Part shown: one piece after another, positions 25,626 through 31,603 of the stretch
Layout: every line of letters begins with the position of its first letter
How positions within the stretch are numbered: the stretch's first letter is position 1
NCBI GenBank assembly: GCA_946533395.1
Contig: CAMNBU010000002.1
Location: 1 to 64,000 of the forward strand
Source: UBA4292 sp002395865
GTDB lineage: Bacteria > Bacillota > Clostridia > Lachnospirales > Lachnospiraceae
Reading direction: 5' to 3'
DNA length: 64,000 bases
Program-made: the position numbers and the translations under genes
Notes under the pieces: model-generated
What the model was told of the DNA's origin: nothing
Databases searched by the model: none
Seen by the model: the letters and a program-made list of their open reading frames with translations, nothing else

Positions 25626-26579
25626 TTACTTTCTCCTGCAGATGATGCTCACCCAGTCGTTCATGTGTCTTATCTCTATGATCTCAAGCTCCGGATTCGC
25701 CTCTATGGCGGCCTTCACAGCCTCCTCCTTGAGATTGATGATACCGGATGTGATATAGATGCCGCCATGCTTTAAGTGGGGGGGTACCTCCGCCTGAAGC
25801 GGTATTATGACCTCCGCGAGGATGTTCGAGACTACCATGTCGTAGCCGTATCCTGCGGCGTCCTTTATCGACCGGTCGCTTATGATATTGCCCGTGACGA
25901 TCTTCATATGTTCATCCGTAAGGCCGTTCGCCTCGCGGTTTTGTGCGGCGTTCACCACCGCGTTCTCGTCAAGATCGGTACAGAAGGCTCTCTTCGCCCC
26001 AAGAAGCAGCGCCGTGATGGCCAGTATTCCGCTTCCGCAGCCGATATCAAGCACCGTATCGCCCTGCTTCAGATAGTCGCATATCGCCTCGATGCACAGC
26101 TTCGTCGTCTCATGCTGTCCGGTTCCGAAGGCGGTACCCGGATCGATCTGCACGAGAAGCTTATCCTTATGCTCCGGCGGCAGTTCCTCCCACGTGGGCT
26201 TTATGAGTATGTCACCTATCGTAAACGGCTTGAAGAACTCCTTCCAGTTGTTCATCCAGTCCTTGTCCTCCGTCTCGGAGGCATCTATCTCACAGCTTCC
26301 CACATTCACGAACTGCCCTATCTCCTTCATGCCGTTTCTTACGGCCTCGAGAGTCGCGGGGATATCGTATGTATTGTCCAGATAGAAGCTCACCCTCGCG
26401 CTTCCGTCATCCGGCGGCAGTTCGGGCAATATGTCAATAAACATGCCCTTCGTGTCCGCATCCGACAGGGGAACATTGTCCTCTATCTCCATGCCCACGA
26501 TACCTATCTCCTCAAAAAGCTCACCTATGAAATCCACAGCCTCTGTGGTAGTGTGCAGTGTAAACTTATTCCACTTCAT
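25626..26579 (-). CDS. prmA: Ribosomal protein L11 methyltransferase
   Basis: The start ATG at 26579 (MKWNKFTLHTT) is set by AAGGAG 6-7 nt upstream; a longer frame to 26615 lacks a ribosome site. The 317 residues have the PrmA N-terminal substrate-binding domain, the GTGQHETT motif, the SAM motif VLDIGCGSGILAI and VVSNILAEVI. It trimethylates ribosomal protein L11. It is the first gene of the long operon that runs through rsmE, cdaAR and the polysaccharide genes. Confidence 0.96.
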   Translation of the reverse strand: MKWNKFTLHTTTEAVDFIGELFEEIGIVGMEIEDNVPLSDADTKGMFIDILPELPPDDGSARVSFYLDNTYDIPATLEAVRNGMKEIGQFVNVGSCEIDASETEDKDWMNNWKEFFKPFTIGDILIKPTWEELPPEHKDKLLVQIDPGTAFGTGQHETTKLCIEAICDYLKQGDTVLDIGCGSGILAITALLLGAKRAFCTDLDENAVVNAAQNREANGLTDEHMKIVTGNIISDRSIKDAAGYGYDMVVSNILAEVIIPLQAEVPPHLKHGGIYITSGIINLKEEAVKAAIEANPELEIIEIRHMNDWVSIICRRK

Positions 26580-26644
26580 GAAAAACTCCTTATCCCTACG
26601 CGGTTTTGCGATCATTCCTCATCATCGCATACGCATACAGAGTG

Positions 26645-26673
26645 AGTATAGCACAAAATAAGCCGTTTGTCAT
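26645..26673 (-). promoter_or_regulatory. Promoter of the prmA-cdaA-polysaccharide operon
   Basis: On the minus strand there is ATGACA (26673-26668), a 17-bp spacer and TATACT (26650-26645) with an extended TGC before the -10. It lies about 60 bp before the prmA start and is the only clear promoter seen before 17439 on this strand. Confidence 0.8.
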
Positions 26674-26748
26674 TTAGTATTTGCTTATTTGTTCCTTATT
26701 TCTGTCATTTTTTGCAGTGCGTTGTGTTAAGGCATATCATAACTTAAC

Positions 26749-26777
26749 TTGACAACACCTCTTTTACATGATAAGAT
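26749..26777 (+). promoter_or_regulatory. Sigma-A promoter of the HAD phosphatase gene
   Basis: TTGACA (26749-26754), a 17-bp spacer and TAAGAT (26772-26777). The transcript would start near 26784, just before the interspersed repeat at 26791. Confidence 0.82.
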
Positions 26778-26790
26778 GCGCCAGTTAATA

Positions 26791-26835
26791 TGTCATCCTG
26801 AGCCGTCCCGCAGGGACGAGTCGAAGGATCCTGTC
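26791..26835 (+). repeat. Short interspersed repeat, TGTCATCC type, in the HAD leader
   Basis: The element starts TGTCATCCTGAGC, has a central perfect hairpin CGTCCC-GCA-GGGACG and ends GAAGGATC, so the ends can pair around the hairpin. A related but diverged copy is at 29866-29909 on the minus strand. TGTCATCCTGAGC...GAAGGATC elements are familiar small repeats in many bacterial genomes (from memory); their function is unclear. Confidence 0.55.
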
Positions 26836-26847
26836 AATGAGGTCCCC

Positions 26848-27639
26848 ATGAATAAAAAAGTAATGTTCTTCGACATCGACGGAACGCTGATAAACACAGG
26901 CGACGAGTGCTTCACCCCCGACGCAATGGACGCGATAAGGCAGGCCCGCGAAAACGGCCATCTCATGTTCATAAACACCGGCCGCGTTGTGGCCAATATC
27001 GAGCCCTTCATGTTCGATGAGGCCTTCAACGGCTTCGTCTGCGCCTGCGGAACATACATAATCGTGGACGGCGAGGTGGTCCTCTATAAGCATACTGATG
27101 ACGATGTATGCGCCATGGTGAGATCGGCTGCCGAAAAATGCAGGCTGGATATCATATTTGAGAGCCATCACGGCATTTACTGCGAGCCGGATAAGCTCTA
27201 CACCAAGGGACTTCGTGACCTGTCGATAGTTCTCGAAAAGCGCTCTCAGATCACCTTCGGCATTCCCGAAACCCCCTTCAATTTCGATAAATTCATCATC
27301 TGGCAGCGTCCGGACTCCGATCTCGCCGCGTTTCTTGCTATGGTAACACCTCATTATGACTACATAGACCGCACGGGCGGCTTCGGCGAATTCGTACCGA
27401 AGGGCTTCTCTAAGGCCACGGGCATCCAGTTCATACTCGACCGCTTCGGCCTGCCCCTGTCCGCGGCGCACGCCGTCGGGGACTCGACCAATGACCTCCC
27501 CATGCTCGACTACGTGCCCCACTCCATCGCAATGGGTAACTCCAACCCTCAAAGCCTATTTGAAAGAGTGGAATACGTCACAGCGGATATCGATGAAGGC
27601 GGTATACGTCAGGCCCTTGAACATTATGGTTTTATCTAA
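26848..27639 (+). CDS. HAD superfamily hydrolase, Cof-type
   Basis: The true start is the ATG at 26848 (MNKKVMFFDIDGTLI). A longer frame from 26749 would run through the promoter and the interspersed repeat. The 263 residues hold HAD motif I DIDGT, motif II FINTGR and motif IV HAVGDSTNDLPML, with a C2-type cap between. Enzymes of this type dephosphorylate sugar phosphates or flavin/thiamin intermediates; the substrate is not clear. It is a single-gene unit with its own promoter and terminator. Confidence 0.92.
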   Translation: MNKKVMFFDIDGTLINTGDECFTPDAMDAIRQARENGHLMFINTGRVVANIEPFMFDEAFNGFVCACGTYIIVDGEVVLYKHTDDDVCAMVRSAAEKCRLDIIFESHHGIYCEPDKLYTKGLRDLSIVLEKRSQITFGIPETPFNFDKFIIWQRPDSDLAAFLAMVTPHYDYIDRTGGFGEFVPKGFSKATGIQFILDRFGLPLSAAHAVGDSTNDLPMLDYVPHSIAMGNSNPQSLFERVEYVTADIDEGGIRQALEHYGFI

Positions 27640-27644
27640 AATAA

Positions 27645-27688
27645 ATCCCGCACCTATCGGTCTTGCCGAATGGTGCGGGATGTTTTAT
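27645..27688. terminator. Bidirectional intrinsic terminator
   Basis: A 10-bp perfect stem ATCCCGCACC (27645-27654) and GGTGCGGGAT (27672-27681) encloses a smaller TCGG/CCGA stem. TGTTTTAT follows on plus, and TTATTTTA follows on minus. It serves the HAD gene and the convergent CobW operon. Confidence 0.9.
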
Positions 27689-27697
27689 GATACTATA

Positions 27698-28660
27698 TCA
27701 AAAATATACTACCTCTTCCTCAGGCTTCTCGCAGGGGCTCACATTGTCCGCGTAGAGCACGGGGCCTTTGCCGCGGTACTGCTTCACATACTCGTACTTC
27801 ACCTTCGCTGTGACCTCCACCCAGTCCCCGCTCTTTAGCTTGCGGGAGTATTTGCTGTGGCATACGAAGCCGATGAACTGAAGGTCTGCGGCGCAGCAGG
27901 TCATGGCGTGGCGTCCGGGCACGAAGACGCCCGAGATCAGCTCGGGGCTCTTGAGCACCATACCCTTGAACTTCACGGTCTTGCCGTCGTATTTGTCGGG
28001 ATTGTCCTGCGCGTCCACATAGAAGATACCGTAATCGTAATCCTCTATCTCTATCACGTCCGCGTTTATGTCGTAGGGCAGCTCGTCGACGGCGTTCATC
28101 ACGTCTCCGTTCTTGCTCTCGAATATCACCTGCGCACGGCCGTTTACGGCCTTTATCGACCTTCTGAAGCGTGTGAGCGGAGTGCTGTCGTCACAGCGGT
28201 TGAATATGACCATGTCCGCGTCACCGACCATCGCCACGATCATCGCCTTCATATTGTTGTTGTTTGAATACATGGCAAAGGTCGAGCCGTCGATGATGGT
28301 GATCACCTGAAATATCATCCACCCGCTCGGGAGGTTTAAGTTGTAGATGTCCTCCATCTTCCACACGCCGTTGTACTCTATGAGCACGCGGTCGGGCTTG
28401 TGGCGAAGCTCAAGCGCGCGAAGCGCCTCCTCGTTAAAGCTTTCGGGAGTGTCGAAGAACACCATCTCGGCGTTTTGCTCCTTCAGCTTCTCCTCGGAAA
28501 GCTCTACCTCTCCCTCCTCGCACATCACGATGAGGGTCTTCTCGCCGTTTCTGAAATACTCCTGTGAAAGGGTAAAGTCGAGAAAGCTCGTCTTGCCGCT
28601 CTCCAAAAAACCTGTTATCAGATATACCGGAACCCTGGGCTCCTCAGTTACATTAGGCAT
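27698..28660 (-). CDS. CobW-type GTPase fused to a DUF1980-like domain
   Basis: The 320-residue protein has a CobW-like P-loop GTPase in residues 1 to about 200: GFLESGKTSF (P-loop), VLIEYNG and a G4-like FNRCDD. The C-terminal 110 residues are unlike the usual CobW C-domain. They contain VKFKGMV, RHAMTCCAADLQFIGF and SGDWVEVTAKV, features I associate with the TIGR03943/DUF1980 family that partners a zinc-regulated permease. Metal (probably zinc) handling is therefore inferred. It lies 31 bp after the second CobW gene in a two-gene operon. Confidence 0.82.
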   Translation of the reverse strand: MPNVTEEPRVPVYLITGFLESGKTSFLDFTLSQEYFRNGEKTLIVMCEEGEVELSEEKLKEQNAEMVFFDTPESFNEEALRALELRHKPDRVLIEYNGVWKMEDIYNLNLPSGWMIFQVITIIDGSTFAMYSNNNNMKAMIVAMVGDADMVIFNRCDDSTPLTRFRRSIKAVNGRAQVIFESKNGDVMNAVDELPYDINADVIEIEDYDYGIFYVDAQDNPDKYDGKTVKFKGMVLKSPELISGVFVPGRHAMTCCAADLQFIGFVCHSKYSRKLKSGDWVEVTAKVKYEYVKQYRGKGPVLYADNVSPCEKPEEEVVYF

Positions 28661-28691
28661 GGTCTGTACCTTCCTCAGCTTTCAAACTATA

Positions 28692-29843
28692 TTACACGCC
28701 AAAGAGCTCTGCGAGCTTCTTCTCATTTATCTTTGAGCCGATGACGCACAGTCTTCCCGTGTAATCGGGCTCTCCTCTTCTGATCTCGAACTCGCCAGGC
28801 GTCATGTCGAAATACATCCATGTGCCGTCATTCGCGGCTACCATGCCCTTTGAGCGCAATATAACGCCGTACTCCTCCGACTCCGAGAGCGCGTCGAGTA
28901 TGTTCTGAAGCTCCTGCTTGTCGAACTTCTTGGGAGTCTCCACGCCCCAGCTGGTGAACACCTCATCGGCATGGTGATGGTGGTGATGATGCTCATGCTC
29001 GTGGTCATGGTCATGATGATGGCAGCACTCGTGGTCGTCGTCATCGTCGTCATCGTGGTGATGGCAGCACTCATGGTCGTCGTCATCGTCGTCATCATCG
29101 TGGTGATGATGGTGGCAGCACTCATGGTCGTCATCATCGTCATCATCGTCGTGATGATGGTGGCAGCACTCGTGGTCATCGTCGTCATCGTCATCGTCGT
29201 GATCGTGATGGAGCTCCTCCATCAGCTCATCTGAGAGCGACTTCACCTGCTCCATGGCCGCGAGTATCTGCGCGCCCGTCAGCTCATCCCACGGTGTGGT
29301 GACTATCCTTGCGTTCGGGTTCTTCTCGCGAAGCATCGCTACGACCTCTGCCACCTTCGCGTCATCACACTTCTGGCTTCTGGACAGAAGGATCGCAACG
29401 GCGTGCTCCACCTGGTCGTTGAAAAATTCACCGAAATTCTTCATGTACATCTTGCATTTCATGGCGTCGACTACGGTCACGAATGATCCCATGGCCACAT
29501 CATCCCTGCCATCGCATACCTTCGCAGCCGCCTTGGCCACGTCCGAGAGCTTTCCCACGCCCGAGGGCTCGATAAGTATCCTGTCGGGATGATAGGTGTC
29601 GAGCACCTTATTCAGTGCCTCGCCGAAATCTCCCACCAGCGAGCAGCAGATGCAGCCCGAATTCATCTCTGTGATCTCGATGCCTGCGTCCTTCAAAAAG
29701 CCGCCGTCAATACCGATCTCGCCGAACTCATTTTCAATGAGTACGACCTGCTCCCCCGCGAGAGCCTCCTTGATAAGCTTCTTTATAAGTGTCGTCTTGC
29801 CGGCTCCGAGGAAGCCGGAGAATATGTCGATCTTTGTAGACAT
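28692..29843 (-). CDS. CobW/ZNG-type metal chaperone GTPase with long His/Asp/Cys tract
   Basis: The 383-residue protein starts with the P-loop GFLGAGKTT and has the CobW metal motif GCICC (CxCC) at about residues 62-66, EPSGV and other GTPase motifs. Residues of about 208-292 are a low-complexity tract of runs of Asp and His punctuated by HECC units. A CobW C-terminal domain follows (GVILRSKGMVAANDGTWMYFDM). CobW/ZNG1 proteins insert metals, often zinc, into client proteins with GTP. The tract would buffer or deliver metal. The Cys pairs in every unit are unusual, since most such tracts hold His and Asp only. It has its own promoter. Confidence 0.92.
   Translation of the reverse strand: MSTKIDIFSGFLGAGKTTLIKKLIKEALAGEQVVLIENEFGEIGIDGGFLKDAGIEITEMNSGCICCSLVGDFGEALNKVLDTYHPDRILIEPSGVGKLSDVAKAAAKVCDGRDDVAMGSFVTVVDAMKCKMYMKNFGEFFNDQVEHAVAILLSRSQKCDDAKVAEVVAMLREKNPNARIVTTPWDELTGAQILAAMEQVKSLSDELMEELHHDHDDDDDDDDHECCHHHHDDDDDDDDHECCHHHHHDDDDDDDDHECCHHHDDDDDDDHECCHHHDHDHEHEHHHHHHHADEVFTSWGVETPKKFDKQELQNILDALSESEEYGVILRSKGMVAANDGTWMYFDMTPGEFEIRRGEPDYTGRLCVIGSKINEKKLAELFGV
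28970..29215 (-). repeat. In-frame His/Asp/Cys coding repeat
   Basis: About 245 bp are built almost only from CAT/CAC/GAT/GAC codons on the minus strand, interrupted by four units encoding HECCHH. Unit length is irregular, about 45-57 bp. It encodes the metal-binding tract of the CobW protein and is prone to slippage, so its length may vary between strains (inference). Confidence 0.85.
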
Positions 29844-29865
29844 GTCATTTACCCTGCCTTTCTTT

Positions 29866-29909
29866 CAATGTTCCCTCCCTCACCGCCTTGCGGCTTGTTC
29901 GGGATGACA
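29866..29909 (-). repeat. Short interspersed repeat, TGTCATCC type, in the CobW leader
   Basis: The minus strand reads TGTCATCCCGAAC, a GCCGCAAGGC hairpin, then GAGGGAGGGAAC. It matches the general form of the copy at 26791-26835 but with a different hairpin. It lies in the transcribed leader of the CobW operon, about 25 nt before the ATG. Confidence 0.4.
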
Positions 29910-29927
29910 AATGGTTCCAAATTGAGA

Positions 29928-29956
29928 ATTCTACCACTCCCCACACATAAAATCAA
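29928..29956 (-). promoter_or_regulatory. Promoter of the CobW operon
   Basis: On the minus strand there is TTGATT (29956-29951), a 17-bp spacer and TAGAAT (29933-29928). It begins directly after the terminator hairpin of the ABC exporter operon. No Zur-like palindrome was confidently identified. Confidence 0.7.
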
Positions 29957-30000
29957 CCGCATAAAACATAAACTTTTCCTAAAAGCTTTGTTTTATGCGG
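29951..30000 (-). terminator. Probable terminator of the ABC exporter operon
   Basis: An 11-bp perfect but A/T-rich stem, ACC-GCATAAAAC type (30000-29990 with 29967-29957), has a loop that can itself pair (AAAGCTTTT/AAAAGTTT). It is followed by TTGATTTTATG on the minus strand. The stem is weaker than others in the window, so some read-through is possible. Confidence 0.6.
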
Positions 30001-30008
30001 TAAATGAA

Positions 30009-30899
30009 CTACTTTTCAATGATTATCCTGCCGTCCTCGTAGCGAATGCTGACTCTTCTGTCCTCCACACCCAGCTTCTCGAGCATGTGCGCGGGGAGCT
30101 GGATCCTTCCCACGCGGTCGATCACGGCCTTCTCTATCTGCGTGTCGGCGCCCAGCCAGTCAAAATCCGCGTCATTCAGATCCGCGTAGCCCTCCATCAG
30201 GGTCTTCTCGCTGCTCACCCTTCCGTCCCTTATGAGGACCACTCTCGGCAGCTTCTTCGTAAGAGCCGTATCGTGTGAAACTATGACCACGGTCACACCG
30301 AGCTCGGTGTTGAGCTTTTTGAATATATCCAGTATCCTGTCGGCTGTTCTGCTGTCCACCGATCCGGTAGGCTCGTCGGCCAGAAGGAGCACCGGTTCAT
30401 TTGCAAGGGCAATGGCTATGGCCACCCTCTGCTGTTCACCTCCCGAGAGCTGCGCAAGTACATTATCCTTTTTATCAGCCAGTCCGACCAGTTCCAGAAG
30501 TTCAAGCGCCCTCTGCCTCTTGTTCTTGTACTTGCCCGAAAAATGCATGGGCACCATGATATTCTCTACCGCGGACAGATACGGAAGCAGGTTTCTCGCG
30601 TTGTTCTGCCACACGAAGCCCACGGTGTTCTTCTTGTACTCCACCAGCTCTGCGGCGTTCATCCGAAACAGATCCTTTCCGTCCACGTAGAGCCTTCCGG
30701 CGCTCGGCCTGTCAAGACCTCCTATCATGTTCAGGAATGTGGATTTACCGCTGCCGGAGGAGCCGACTATACCCACGAGCTCGCCCCTTTTAACACTCAG
30801 CTCAAAGCCCGATAAGGCGACGACCTCCGTGTCCTCGCTCTTATATATCTTCACCAGATTGTCGGCTTCTATCATGTTTTCTGACATCGTTTCAGTCAT
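30009..30899 (-). CDS. ABC exporter ATPase (MacB/LolD type) with AbrB-like C-terminal tail
   Basis: The first about 225 residues are a LolD/MacB ATPase: Walker A GSSGSGKST, LSGGEQQRVAIA signature, Walker B VLLLADEPTGSVD and H-loop VSHD. A linker and about 45 residues then follow, ending in DRVGRIQLPAHMLEKLG and IRYEDGRIIIEK, which read like a SpoVT/AbrB or MazE swapped-hairpin half. Such a tail could dimerise or bind a partner; DNA binding is possible but unproven. It is the last gene of the murI operon and one of two ATPases for a single permease. Confidence 0.92.
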   Translation of the reverse strand: MTETMSENMIEADNLVKIYKSEDTEVVALSGFELSVKRGELVGIVGSSGSGKSTFLNMIGGLDRPSAGRLYVDGKDLFRMNAAELVEYKKNTVGFVWQNNARNLLPYLSAVENIMVPMHFSGKYKNKRQRALELLELVGLADKKDNVLAQLSGGEQQRVAIAIALANEPVLLLADEPTGSVDSRTADRILDIFKKLNTELGVTVVIVSHDTALTKKLPRVVLIRDGRVSSEKTLMEGYADLNDADFDWLGADTQIEKAVIDRVGRIQLPAHMLEKLGVEDRRVSIRYEDGRIIIEK

Positions 30900-30924
30900 A
30901 ACTGTGTCCCTTTTTTTCTCCGAT

Positions 30925-31602
30925 TTAGCTGCGGTTCAGTATTACGCCGTCCTCAAGCTCGAACAGCACATCTCCCATGTCCATAAGTCCCCGGTCGTGT
31001 GTGGTCATCACTATGGTTATGTTCTCGCTCTTTACCAGCTGACCGAACAGCTTCATGACATGTACCGCCGTGGCACTGTCGAGCTCCGCCGTGGGCTCGT
31101 CCGCAAATACCACCCTCGGACTGTGGGCGATGGCGCGCGCTATGGCAACTCTCTGCTGCTCGCCGCCGCTCATCTCATGCGGCATGTGGTGCATCCTCTC
31201 CGCGAGCCCGACCATTTCCAGACAGTGTCCGGCTCTGCTCTTCATGTCGCTCGTGACGCCTGCCAGTCTGAGGGCAAACTCCACATTCTCGTACGCGGTC
31301 ATGATCGGTATCAGCGACACAGACTGAAAGATAAAGCCCACCTTCTGCCTTCGCAGCTCCTCCTTCGCGTGCTCGCTCATTCCCGTCATATCCGCTCCGT
31401 CGAAGATGACCGAGCCGGTGGTAGGAGCATCCAGCGCCCCCAGTATATTTAAAAGCGTCGTCTTTCCCGAACCGGAGCGCCCTTTAAGTATCGCGAGAGA
31501 GCCCTCAGGAACGGCGATATTAACATCCTTAAGGGCATAGAACTCGCCCTGGGCCACAGGAAATACCCTTGAAATGTTCCTTGCTTCCAATACGTTTTTC
31601 AA
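30925..31602 (-). CDS. ABC exporter ATPase (MacB/LolD type), TTG start
   Basis: The 225-residue ATPase starts at a TTG (31602), one base after the permease stop, with GGGGGAGGA about 8 nt upstream. It has Walker A GRSGSGKTT, signature MSGGEQQRVAIA, Walker B VVFADEPTAELD and the H-loop TTHD. It probably forms a heterodimer with the AbrB-tailed ATPase under the same FtsX-type permease. The poor start codon may set the ratio of the two subunits (inference). Confidence 0.93.
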   Translation of the reverse strand: MKNVLEARNISRVFPVAQGEFYALKDVNIAVPEGSLAILKGRSGSGKTTLLNILGALDAPTTGSVIFDGADMTGMSEHAKEELRRQKVGFIFQSVSLIPIMTAYENVEFALRLAGVTSDMKSRAGHCLEMVGLAERMHHMPHEMSGGEQQRVAIARAIAHSPRVVFADEPTAELDSATAVHVMKLFGQLVKSENITIVMTTHDRGLMDMGDVLFELEDGVILNRS

Positions 31603-31603
31603 G

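Noticed and set aside
26785..27552. Long minus-strand frame opposite the HAD gene
   Set aside because: It is a shadow of the phosphatase gene, which has clear HAD motifs, promoter and terminator on the plus strand.
28971..29234. Plus-strand open frame rich in Met and Val
   Set aside because: It is the antisense of the His/Asp/Cys tract; the codon pattern explains it.
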